From NCBI RefSeq assembly GCF_035917575.1, contig NZ_CP109090.1, positions 6,758,001 through 6,822,000 of the forward strand: a stretch of DNA of 64,000 bases, read 5' to 3'. The stretch comes from Streptomyces sp. NBC_01788. GTDB lineage: Bacteria > Actinomycetota > Actinomycetes > Streptomycetales > Streptomycetaceae. A program made the translations under genes and the position numbers. Below are positions 54,554 to 61,939 of this stretch, one piece after another (position 1 is the stretch's first letter; each line of letters starts with the position of its first letter). The notes beneath the pieces were generated by a model that saw only the letters and a list, made by a program, of their open reading frames with translations, was not told where the DNA came from and did not search any database.

Positions 54554-55432
54554 CTACCGGGGCGTCGGTATCAGGCGCTGCACCGCGGGCGGCGTTGCCG
54601 GGATCCGTTCCAGGACGCCGCCCGCGAACACGTCGTACAGGGGCAGCGTCTCCAGGTGCACGTAGCCGATGTGGCAGTCGCACACGGCCAGCGGGCACGC
54701 GCGGGGGCGCAGGGCCCGCCGGTAGGAGCCGTCGTACAGGTTGCCCAGCTCCGAGCGGACGAAGTGGCAGCGGCGCACCGTGCCCTCGCCGTCCACCGAT
54801 ATGACCGACTCTCCCGTACGGCAGGGCAGGCCCGCGCTGCGGTGCGGGTGGCGGCTGTACGGGAAGAGCGGGTCCAGGGCCGTCCACCGGTCGGCCTCGG
54901 CGTCGGTGTAGGTGTGGCCCTCGGCGGCGTTGACCCACAGGTACACGTGGTCGGGAAGGTCGGCGCGCAGCCGGCGCGCCTGCTCCAGGTGCTCGGGAAG
55001 GCCGACGACGCCGACGCTGTGCCGGACACCGCGCGCGGCCAGGTCGTGGCACTTGGCCAGGAAGCGGTCGTACGGCGTCTGCCCGGGGTGGAAGGTGCAC
55101 CACAGGGCGAGGGAGTCCGGGTCGGCGGTGTCCAGCCAGTCGGTACGGCAACTGAGGTTGGTCTGGATCGCCACCCGCCGGATGTGCGGGAGCCGGCTCA
55201 ACTCCGCGAGCGTACGCCGGTACCAGGACCGCACCAGGCCCTCGCCCCACGGAGTGAACAGCAGGGAGAGCCGGTCGTCGCGCTGCGCCGCCGCCCAGGT
55301 GGCGAAACGCTCCAGCGCGGCGCGGTCCGCGGTGAGTCGGTCGCGGCTGTCCTGGCGCTTGGCGAACGGACAGTACGGGCAGTCGTAGTCGCACGACGCC
55401 AGCGGGCCGCGGTAGAGGATCGTCAGGTCCAT
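54554..55432 (-). CDS. STM4011-family radical SAM protein
   Basis: 292 residues. Cys14, Cys18 and Cys21 (SCDYDCPYC) form the radical SAM 4Fe-4S motif very near the N-terminus. The C-terminal third has a further cysteine set (CRTG, RRCHF, RACPLAVCDCH) resembling an auxiliary or SPASM-like cluster. The family is named after a Salmonella locus and its reaction is not established to my knowledge. Last gene of the five-gene operon, 10 bp after STM4012; GGAG precedes the ATG. The auxiliary-cluster cysteines suggest peptide or other complex substrates, but no precursor peptide is seen. Convergent with the membrane protein, gap 20 bp. Confidence 0.85.
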   Translation of the reverse strand: MDLTILYRGPLASCDYDCPYCPFAKRQDSRDRLTADRAALERFATWAAAQRDDRLSLLFTPWGEGLVRSWYRRTLAELSRLPHIRRVAIQTNLSCRTDWLDTADPDSLALWCTFHPGQTPYDRFLAKCHDLAARGVRHSVGVVGLPEHLEQARRLRADLPDHVYLWVNAAEGHTYTDAEADRWTALDPLFPYSRHPHRSAGLPCRTGESVISVDGEGTVRRCHFVRSELGNLYDGSYRRALRPRACPLAVCDCHIGYVHLETLPLYDVFAGGVLERIPATPPAVQRLIPTPR

Positions 55433-55442
55433 GCGTGCTCCG

Positions 55443-56819
55443 TCACTTCGGTTCGTACGCGGCCATGCGTTCGCGCACCGCGGTGGAGAACAACTCGGGC
55501 CCCAGCGCGTCGGAGTGGGCGAGCCCCTCCGGGGACAGCCGCAGCAGCTCCGGGCCCGCGGAGCCGTCCAGCCAGCCCCGCTCGCGGAACCGGTCCAGCT
55601 CGGTGGCGAAGTCGTCGCCGGGCGCGCTGCCGAAGCGGGCCCGGTAGTCCGCGACGGGCATGCCCTCGGCCTGGAGCAGTGACTGGAGCAGATGGCGGCG
55701 CCGGGACTCGTCCGCGGTCATCTCCCAGCCGAAGTCCGCGTGCCGGAAGTCGTCGGCGGCGCGTGCCGTGTAGTCGTCGATGATCCCGCGTATGCGGTGC
55801 ATGTCGACGGCGTAGTCGAAGGAGTAGTGCAGTGCGGAGGTGTACGAGCGGGAGCCGCAGCCGAGGCCGACCATGCCGTCGCTCTGGCACGCGTAGTCCT
55901 CGCCGCCGGTGGCGGGGGCGTCCGCGCGGCGGAACATCCGCATCGACACCTGCTGGTAGCCCCGCGCGAGCAGGTGGTCGCGGCCGTGGCGGTACAGCCG
56001 CAGCCGCTGCTCGTCCCAGTCGGCGTCACCGCCGGGCGCCGAGCCGCGGTGCCGGCCGAGACCGGTGAGCGGTCGCACGTAGAGGGGGTAGAGGTACAGC
56101 TCCTCCGGCCGCCAGGCGAGGGCGGCGTCGAGGGAACGGGTCCAGGACTGCTCGGTCTGGCCGTCGATGCCGTAGATCAGGTCGATGTTGAGGACGGGGA
56201 CGCCTGCGTCGCGGATCCGGGCGAGGGCCGTTTCGACGTCCGCCCGGCGCTGGGGGCGTACGGCCGTCCGCGCCTCGGAGTCGACGAAGCTCTGCACGCC
56301 CAGGCTCAGCCGCGTGGTGCCGCGGGCGGCCAGCACCGCCAGCCGGTCGGCGGTCGCCGTGGCGGGCGAGGCCTCCACCGACAGCGGGATCGCGGCGAGG
56401 TCGGCGCCCAGACCGTTCTCGGCCAGATCGCACAGCCGCTCCAGCTCGTCCGCCTCGAGGAACGTCGGAGTGCCGCCGCCGAAGGACGCGTTGGCGTACC
56501 GCGCCCCGTCGCCCAGCGCCTCGCGCACCGCGGCCGCCTGCCGTTCCATCGCGTCCAGGTAGGCCGTGGTCAGGCCGTCCGGCGCCCCGATCCGGGTGAA
56601 GAGATTGCAGAAGCCGCAGCGGACCTCGCAGAACGGGATGTGGAGGTAGAGCGAGAGCGCGTCCTTGGGCTCGTCCGCCCACAGCGCGCGCAGGGAAGCC
56701 CGCTCCCGGACGAGGGGGCGGTACGCGGTCTTGTGCGGATACGCGTAGACGTACTGCTGGTACGGGCGGACGGCGCTGGGCACGGCCACCGCTTCGGCGC
56801 TGGTGACGGTCAAGGTCAT
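55443..56819 (-). CDS. STM4012-family radical SAM protein (HemN-like)
   Basis: 458 residues. Cys64, Cys68 and Cys71 (IPFCEVRCGFC) coordinate the radical SAM cluster, followed by the SAM-binding GGGTP at 114-118. The body has the HemN/HemW layout (RLSLGVQSF, NIDLIYGIDGQT, then a C-terminal winged-helix-like region). HemN-like proteins include coproporphyrinogen dehydrogenases, haem chaperones and class C radical methylases; STM4012 is a separate family without a known reaction. The ATG at 56819 overlaps the STM4013 stop as ATGA, so translation is coupled. The longer frame to 56861 lies inside STM4013. Confidence 0.87.
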   Translation of the reverse strand: MTLTVTSAEAVAVPSAVRPYQQYVYAYPHKTAYRPLVRERASLRALWADEPKDALSLYLHIPFCEVRCGFCNLFTRIGAPDGLTTAYLDAMERQAAAVREALGDGARYANASFGGGTPTFLEADELERLCDLAENGLGADLAAIPLSVEASPATATADRLAVLAARGTTRLSLGVQSFVDSEARTAVRPQRRADVETALARIRDAGVPVLNIDLIYGIDGQTEQSWTRSLDAALAWRPEELYLYPLYVRPLTGLGRHRGSAPGGDADWDEQRLRLYRHGRDHLLARGYQQVSMRMFRRADAPATGGEDYACQSDGMVGLGCGSRSYTSALHYSFDYAVDMHRIRGIIDDYTARAADDFRHADFGWEMTADESRRRHLLQSLLQAEGMPVADYRARFGSAPGDDFATELDRFRERGWLDGSAGPELLRLSPEGLAHSDALGPELFSTAVRERMAAYEPK

Positions 56820-57640
56820 CGGTCTCCGTCGACGAGGAAGTGGGCGTAGGGCACGGTCCATACGACGTCATGGCCGATGCGGTGGCCGCTGTAGCCGTCC
56901 TCGCCGTACGCCGTGCCGTGGTCGGAGCAGACGACGGCCAAGCACGGACGGCGGCCGGCGACGGCGGCCAGCAGCCGTCCCATGTGCCGGTCGACGTACT
57001 CGAGCGCCGCGGCGTGGGTGGCCCGCGTGTCACCCGCCTCGCGGGTGGCCCCGGGGAGGTGGAACCAGTTCGGCTGGTGCAGGGCCGACACGTTCGTGAA
57101 GAGGAACAGCCGCTGATCCTGGGGGAGTTCCGCGACGACTCGCTCCGCGCAGTCCACCTGGGCCTCGAACGACGTGGGTGAGGTCACCCCGAACTCCGGC
57201 CGCCAGTGGCTGTCCTGGAACATCCCCGGCAGGACGGAGCCCAGCGGTCCCTGCTTGTTGAAGAAACCCACGCCGCCGATGCACACGGTGCGGTAGCCCA
57301 CCGCGGCCAGGCCCGAGACCAGGTCGGGGGTGTCGTAGACGAAGGTGCCGTTCGCGGTGGTCTCACTGCCCGCGAAACGGGCGGCGAAGAGCCGAGGATG
57401 CGGACCCGGCGCGGCCGGCGTCGGCAGGAAGCCCGCGAACATCGCCTGGTGGGAGGCGTAGGTGAAGCTGCCGGGGGCGTGCCGGCGCTCCCAGGCGCCG
57501 CCTGGCAGATGCCGGGCCAGATTCGGAATGCGTCCGGCCGCCGCCAACTCCTGTGCCACGTCGTAGCGGAGGGTGTCGAGCGTGACGAACAGGATGTCGT
57601 GGCTTCCCACGATGTCGTTCATGTCAAGCGTTGGGGTCAT
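56816..57640 (-). CDS. STM4013/SEN3800-family hydrolase (alkaline-phosphatase fold)
   Basis: 274 residues from the ATG at 57640, which has GGAG seven bases upstream. The alkaline phosphatase/sulfatase superfamily metal site is visible as Asp22 in VTLDTLRYD and Asp240-His241 in CSDHGTAYG, with a further HRIGHD near the end. The likely nucleophile region is FTYASHQAMFAG (Thr/Ser), with no sulfatase CxPxR motif. It probably hydrolyses or transfers a phospho or sulfo group in the cytosol, as there is no signal peptide. It starts inside the 3' end of STM4014 (17-bp overlap) and its stop overlaps the STM4012 start. Confidence 0.85.
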   Translation of the reverse strand: MTPTLDMNDIVGSHDILFVTLDTLRYDVAQELAAAGRIPNLARHLPGGAWERRHAPGSFTYASHQAMFAGFLPTPAAPGPHPRLFAARFAGSETTANGTFVYDTPDLVSGLAAVGYRTVCIGGVGFFNKQGPLGSVLPGMFQDSHWRPEFGVTSPTSFEAQVDCAERVVAELPQDQRLFLFTNVSALHQPNWFHLPGATREAGDTRATHAAALEYVDRHMGRLLAAVAGRRPCLAVVCSDHGTAYGEDGYSGHRIGHDVVWTVPYAHFLVDGDR

Positions 57641-58955
57641 GGTGGTGCTCCTTGCGTTGTGCTCGCCGTGCGGTGGCCGGGGCCGGGGCCGGGTCCGGGG
57701 CCGGTGCGGTGGCCGGTGCGGGCGTCCGTCCGGCGGCCTGCGCGGCGTCTGGTGCGTCGGTCCGTGCGGCGTTCCGTATGACGGCTGGTGCGGGGGCCGT
57801 TGCCGAGGTCCGTGTGGCCCGTGCGGCTGCCCGCGCGACGGCCGGTGCTGCCGCGACCTGTGCGGCGTAGGTGTCCAGGCCCTCGGCGCCACTGCCCGGC
57901 AGGCCGGTGAGGCGGGGCAGGAGGTCCCCGAAGGCGTTCACCTCGCCGACCGTGAAGCGGCGCCAGGCCGTCGCCGGCAGGATGTCCACGCCGACGCACA
58001 GGGTGCCCGGGAAGCACGCGGCCGCCCGTTCGGCCATGTCCAGCACGTCCGTGAAACGGCCTCCCGCGGTCCGGATCGCCGCACGTACCGCGTCCAGGTC
58101 GCCGCGGGCGCCACCGAGGTGCAGATTCGTCATGGGATGCGGGCTGGTCCGTACCACGGCATGCGTGGCGCGCCCGGCCACCACGACCACCCGCAGGTCG
58201 GTGGCCCGGCCGCCCTGTGAGGCCTTCGGCAGCCACCGCTCGACATGGAGCCCGTCAGGGGCCAGCGCGTCGACGAGGGCGGCGACCGCTGGCTCCGTGG
58301 TGTAGTGGCGCACCCGGAGGGAGTTGTGGAGGCGGCCGTCGGCCGTGGTCTCCACGGAGGTCGTCGCCCTGACCCGGCCCGGACCCGCCAGCGTCAGCGC
58401 CACGACACCGGAGGCCGACGACCCGTGCGCCGGCTTCACGAACGCACGTGAGATCCGGGCCGCCTTCAGTTGCTCCCGGAGACCGTCCGGCCCGGACCAG
58501 CCACCGACCGGACCCGTCAGCGCCGGAGGCAGCGGCACGCCCGCGGCGGCGAGCCGGGCATGGCAGCGCCGCTTGTCGAACATGACCGCGATGTCCTCCG
58601 GGTCGGCGGCGGTCACCGCGCCCGCGTGCCGCGCCGCGGCGGTCAGCTCCCGGACCGTGGCGGTGAACCGGCGGTGCCACAGAGCCGTCCCCTCGACCCG
58701 GGTGGGGTCGTCGGTGTCCCGCAGCAACCGGTCGACCTCGGCGTCCTCGCCGGGGGAGTCGATCCGCACCAGCTCACCCCGCGAGAAGGCGTACCGTCCA
58801 TGCAGCACGTCCCGCCACGCCAGCACACGGGGTACCGGGTGGCCGGCCGCGCGAACGGCGTCGGCGAACATCGTCGTCCGCCGGTTCTCGGGATTGCCGA
58901 CGACGGCGAACCGCAGGCCGGCGGCGGGCGCCGGGCTACTCGGAGACCGCGACAT
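57624..58955 (-). CDS. STM4014-family ATP-grasp protein
   Basis: 443 residues. ATP-grasp marks: Lys128 in FDKRRCHARL, Lys174 in AFVKPAHGSSASG, DLRVVVVAG, and the metal ligands Asp324, Glu338 and Asn340 in VGVDILP and VGEVNAFGD. Such enzymes ligate a carboxylate to an amine or thiol through an acyl phosphate; the substrate is unknown. Residues 368-443 form an Ala/Pro/Thr-rich low-complexity tail after the catalytic domain, absent from a minimal ATP-grasp fold. The start overlaps the STM4015 stop by 20 bp and the tail overlaps the STM4013 start, consistent with tight translational coupling. Confidence 0.85.
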   Translation of the reverse strand: MSRSPSSPAPAAGLRFAVVGNPENRRTTMFADAVRAAGHPVPRVLAWRDVLHGRYAFSRGELVRIDSPGEDAEVDRLLRDTDDPTRVEGTALWHRRFTATVRELTAAARHAGAVTAADPEDIAVMFDKRRCHARLAAAGVPLPPALTGPVGGWSGPDGLREQLKAARISRAFVKPAHGSSASGVVALTLAGPGRVRATTSVETTADGRLHNSLRVRHYTTEPAVAALVDALAPDGLHVERWLPKASQGGRATDLRVVVVAGRATHAVVRTSPHPMTNLHLGGARGDLDAVRAAIRTAGGRFTDVLDMAERAAACFPGTLCVGVDILPATAWRRFTVGEVNAFGDLLPRLTGLPGSGAEGLDTYAAQVAAAPAVARAAARATRTSATAPAPAVIRNAARTDAPDAAQAAGRTPAPATAPAPDPAPAPATARRAQRKEHHHDPNA

Positions 58956-59892
58956 ACCGCCACTCCTCGTCCCCCCAGCTGTCCGGAGTCCGGTGGTCCG
59001 ACAGATCCACCTCGGTACCGCTGGAGTCGAAGGCCCCGCGGATCCGATCGGTCATGGACTCGCTCAGGAAGTGGTGGTGCAGGTCGAGCCGGGTCAGATG
59101 AGTGAGCGGCTGACCACCGAGCAGCGAGGCCGCGCCGTCGTCGGTGAGCGCGCCCAGCGACAGGTCGAGCGACGTCAGCTGCGCGACGACGGGAGCCCCG
59201 GCGACGGCGGCGGCGACCTCGTCCTGGATCTCACTGTTGCGCAGGCCGAGATGGCGCAGCGCCGGGAAACGTCCCCCGGCCAGGATCGGGGCGAGGTCGG
59301 CGGCCCCCGAGTCGCCGCCGTATGCCTCCACGCCGAGCCACATGTCGAGGTGCTCCAGGGCGGGGAACTCGCCGGCCGCGACACCGCGTACGACCTCGCC
59401 GGGCAGGCCGCCGGCCTCGAAGCGGAGCCTGCGCAGGTGCTCGTGGCGGACCGCCGGGAAACGCAGCCCGGTGCCGCCGCGGATCCCGAACTCCTCCAGC
59501 AGCGGATACGCGTCGAGGACCGGCGTGACATCGGACTGCTCGATCCAGGAGATCTCCGACTCCTCCATCTCCAGGTCCCCGATGAACACGGCCCGGAGCG
59601 CGGTCAGCCGGGCACGGGCGTCCACGAGACGCCGAACGATGCTGCTGGAGTCGTTTTCGTACGCCTCACCCCACTGGCCCACGATGACGGCCCGCACCCC
59701 GGCGGGGTCGACGGAGTCGAGGAAGCGGTCCCACAGCTCACCGAAGTTCTCCTGTGGCGGGTCCGCGTACGGCTCGACGGCCAGCCGCCAGGCCGCGGCG
59801 TCCGCCTCCGGCAGCTCCCGCTTCCCCGCGAACTGCGCGAAGTCGAAGGCCGGGAGGCCGTGCAGTTCCTTCAGATGCTCGACGTGGGACAT
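58936..59892 (-). CDS. STM4015-family leucine-rich-repeat protein
   Basis: 318 residues. The N-terminal about 100 residues (HGLPAFDF, RLAVEPYADPP) precede irregular leucine-rich repeats such as LLEEFGIRGGTGLRFP, ALEHLDMWLGVEAYGG, ALRHLGLRNSEI and HLTRLDLHHHFLS. LRR proteins bind partners rather than catalyse, so this could be a scaffold or substrate-recognition unit for the enzymes encoded downstream. First gene of the operon, with AGGAGG upstream. The promoter would lie in the 177-bp region shared with the divergent 108-residue gene. Confidence 0.85.
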   Translation of the reverse strand: MSHVEHLKELHGLPAFDFAQFAGKRELPEADAAAWRLAVEPYADPPQENFGELWDRFLDSVDPAGVRAVIVGQWGEAYENDSSSIVRRLVDARARLTALRAVFIGDLEMEESEISWIEQSDVTPVLDAYPLLEEFGIRGGTGLRFPAVRHEHLRRLRFEAGGLPGEVVRGVAAGEFPALEHLDMWLGVEAYGGDSGAADLAPILAGGRFPALRHLGLRNSEIQDEVAAAVAGAPVVAQLTSLDLSLGALTDDGAASLLGGQPLTHLTRLDLHHHFLSESMTDRIRGAFDSSGTEVDLSDHRTPDSWGDEEWRYVAVSE

Positions 59893-59938
59893 GACGCTGG
59901 CCTCCTGGGGCTTTCACGCATTGCGTTGTTCGCGAAGA

Positions 59939-59961
59939 GTTGTACCAAGCGGCTCTGACAT
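59939..59961 (-). promoter_or_regulatory. PafBC/RecA-NDp-like promoter of the STM4015-4011 operon
   Basis: Minus-strand ATGTCAGAG, 8 bases, TACAAC. Compared with TTGTCRGTG-N8-TANNNT it matches 7 of 9 in the first block, has exact spacing and the TA of the -10, but lacks the final T. About 45 bp upstream of the STM4015 start. Confidence 0.4.
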
Positions 59962-60001
59962 CGGCGGCCTCGGGCCGGGCCGGGAGCTGTGCTGTGAGGC
60001 G

Positions 60002-60024
60002 TTGTCAGACCCCCCACGTAGCGT
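60002..60024 (+). promoter_or_regulatory. PafBC/RecA-NDp-like promoter of the 108-residue gene
   Basis: Plus-strand TTGTCAGAC, 8 bases, TAGCGT. It matches TTGTCRGTG-N8-TANNNT at 7 of 9 positions plus a full TANNNT, with exact spacing. It faces away from the minus-strand motif 40 bp to the left. Established knowledge: this promoter type drives LexA-independent DNA-damage induction in mycobacteria and relatives. Confidence 0.5.
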
Positions 60025-60069
60025 CGTGGACATCGGTCGGTGAGGTGCCGACGGGGAAGGGAGACCTGC

Positions 60070-60396
60070 ATGTACCGGCAGGGGGATGTCCTGATCGTGC
60101 GCGTGGCGGAGGCGGCCGTGCCGCCGGGCACGGACCGGCTGCCGCACCAGCCGAGGGACGCGCGGGGGAGGCTCGTCCTGGCTCTCGGCGAGGTCACCGG
60201 ACACGCTCACGCGGTGATCGGACCGGGGACGCTGGTCAGGGAGGCGGGACCGTTCGGAGCGTCCTACCTCCATCTCCCGGACGGTGGACGGGTGGTGCAC
60301 GAGGAACACGCGGCGATACCGCTGCCCAAGGGCTGGTACCGCGTGGTGCGGCAGCGGGAGTACGCGCCCGGCGCGGTGCGCGTCGTGGCGGACTGA
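60070..60396 (+). CDS. Small conserved protein of unknown function (108 aa)
   Basis: The ATG has AAGGGAG six bases upstream. The chain begins MYRQGDVLIVRV and contains GEVTGHAHAVIG, a HAH motif, then LHLPDGGRVVHEEHAAIPLP and a C-terminal YRVVRQREYAP. The regular beta-strand pattern with clustered His residues suggests a small beta-barrel or metal-binding fold, which is inference. Related proteins occur beside DUF6745 genes in actinomycetes as I recall, and a DUF6745 gene follows here 124 bp downstream. It diverges from the STM4015-4011 operon, with a DNA-damage-type promoter motif upstream. No transmembrane segment or signal. Confidence 0.75.
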   Translation: MYRQGDVLIVRVAEAAVPPGTDRLPHQPRDARGRLVLALGEVTGHAHAVIGPGTLVREAGPFGASYLHLPDGGRVVHEEHAAIPLPKGWYRVVRQREYAPGAVRVVAD

Positions 60397-60407
60397 GACA
60401 GCGCACT

Positions 60408-60481
60408 GAAGTGGCGTACCGAAGCGGCGAGCTGAAGCGGCACGTGGAGACAGCGGATTGAAGCGGCGCGTTCGGACAGCG
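60408..60481 (+). repeat. Degenerate short repeats (TGAAGCGGC-like) between two genes
   Basis: Four loosely spaced copies related to TGAAGCGGC occur, with a repeated GGACAGCG/GACAGCG spacer. They lie within the 124-bp gap before the DUF6745 gene. They could form weak RNA structure; no known element is recognised. Confidence 0.35.
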
Positions 60482-60520
60482 CCGTGAGACGGCCGGACTG
60501 GGACAGCGAAGAGCGGAACG

Positions 60521-61603
60521 ATGACGACACCGACGAAAACCGTGAGCGAGACCGGGCACGACACCGCGCACGAGACGACCGTGCAGGTGGACGCGACGGC
60601 GATGTGGCGCGAGGTGGCGGCGGCGACCGGCCCCGCCGATCGCCCGGCCGCCGAGGAGGGAGTGCGCCTGGCCTACAGGCTGGCGGGTCTGCCGGAGCCG
60701 GAGCACATCATCTGGGCGGGTTCGCCCAGCGAGGGCGTGGCGGTGGTCGCGCGGCTCACGGCGGAGGGAACGGCCGGCCGCACCGTCCGCGACGCGGTGC
60801 GCACCCGGCCCTGGGCGGCCGCGCGGAAGCGCGTCCTCGACCGGCTCGGACCGGCCGGCTGGGCCGCGCACTGGGCCCTGACGGGCGCCCAACTGTGGGA
60901 CGGCACGGTCGCGCTGACCGATCGCATACGCACCGGTGTGGTCGAGGCCTCGACCACCGCGCCCGAGGACGAGCAGGCCGTCCGGCTCGTCCTGCTCGAC
61001 GCGGTCCTCGGCCAGCACGACGCGGCCTGGCTGGCGGCCTTCGACGGCCAGGAAGGCGCGGAGGCACTCGACGGAATCGCCGCGGTCGCCCGCGCAGCGG
61101 GCTGGTGGTGGCCGTACGAGAGAGCCGCGGTCGTCTGCGAACGCCCCGTGGAGCTGCACCGGGACGAGGCCGGCCGGCTCGACCGCGGGGACGGACCGGC
61201 GCTCGCCTTCCCCGACGGGTTCGCGCTGCACGCCTGGCGCGGTATGCCGATACCCGCCGAATTCCTCGCCGAGCTCGGAGAGTTGACCCCGGCGCGCATA
61301 CGCGAGGAGGAGAACGCCGAGCTGCGTCGCGTGATGCTGGAGCACTACGGCTACGAGCGCTACCTGGAGGATTCCGGCGCCGAACCCGTGCAGCGCGACA
61401 AGGCGGGTGTGCTGTGGCGCATCGAACTGGAGGGTGACGAGCCGCTGGTGATGGTCGAGGTGGTCAACTCCACGCCGGAGCCCGACGGCACCCACCGCAC
61501 GTACTGGCTGCGGGTACCGCCGAACACCCGGACCGCCCGGCAGGGAGTCGCCTGGACCTTCGGTCTCGAGGAGACCGACTACGTGCCGGAGCGGGAGACC
61601 TGA
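60521..61603 (+). CDS. DUF6745 protein
   Basis: 360 residues, soluble, no signal. Characteristic stretches are CERPVELHRDEAGRLDRGDG followed by PALAFPDGFALHAWRGMPIP, ELTPARIREEENAELRRVML and a C-terminal VVNSTPEPDGTHRTYWLRVPP. The first matches the repeated RLHxxxGPA motif region of DUF6745 proteins. The domain has no known biochemical function to my knowledge. The N-terminal 25 residues are polar and variable. It follows the 108-residue gene on the same strand and may share its promoter; its own ribosome site is weak. A role with the adjacent STM operon is possible from divergence only. Confidence 0.8.
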   Translation: MTTPTKTVSETGHDTAHETTVQVDATAMWREVAAATGPADRPAAEEGVRLAYRLAGLPEPEHIIWAGSPSEGVAVVARLTAEGTAGRTVRDAVRTRPWAAARKRVLDRLGPAGWAAHWALTGAQLWDGTVALTDRIRTGVVEASTTAPEDEQAVRLVLLDAVLGQHDAAWLAAFDGQEGAEALDGIAAVARAAGWWWPYERAAVVCERPVELHRDEAGRLDRGDGPALAFPDGFALHAWRGMPIPAEFLAELGELTPARIREEENAELRRVMLEHYGYERYLEDSGAEPVQRDKAGVLWRIELEGDEPLVMVEVVNSTPEPDGTHRTYWLRVPPNTRTARQGVAWTFGLEETDYVPERET

Positions 61604-61652
61604 GCCCCGGGTCGGCACCGTTGGAGAGTACGACGCCGGTCCTGTCCAGGGT

Positions 61653-61681
61653 CCAACGTCCCTCCCACCCAGGGACGTTGG
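61653..61681. promoter_or_regulatory. Inverted repeat resembling paired DevR/OsdR boxes, or a terminator
   Basis: Perfect 11-bp arms CCAACGTCCCT and AGGGACGTTGG around CCCACCC. Each arm reads outward as GGGACGTTGG(A/G)(C/T)C, near the GGGAC-N4-GTCCC dormancy-regulator box. It lies 50 bp past the DUF6745 stop, so it could also terminate that gene. A globin gene lies downstream, which favours a regulatory role. Confidence 0.45.
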
Positions 61682-61790
61682 GTCATTTGCCCCTAATGCC
61701 ATACTGACCTGCGGTTTCAGTGGACGGATCGTCCCTTGTTCCCGTCGTATCCCCCCACCGTTCCTCACACTGTTCTTCAGGAGACCGCCC

Positions 61791-61937
61791 ATGCCTCGAC
61801 CCATCCGCCGGCTTCCGGGCAGCGCGCCGGACCGCCCGGCCCGGCGCGCTTCGGCCCGGGCCGTCGCCCCGGGCGCGGCCGGACCGGACGCCATGCGACT
61901 GACCGCCGTCGGACGTGAGGCACGGAGGGGACGCTGA
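61791..61937 (+). CDS. Possible 48-residue leader or small protein before the globin gene
   Basis: ATG with CAGGAG seven bases upstream; frame to TGA at 61935-61937, two bases before the globin ATG. The product is Arg/Pro/Ala-rich (begins MPRPIRRLPGSAPDRP), with no recognisable domain. The good ribosome site and tight spacing suggest translation and coupling with the globin gene; high GC makes chance ORFs common. Confidence 0.35.
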   Translation: MPRPIRRLPGSAPDRPARRASARAVAPGAAGPDAMRLTAVGREARRGR

Positions 61938-61939
61938 TC

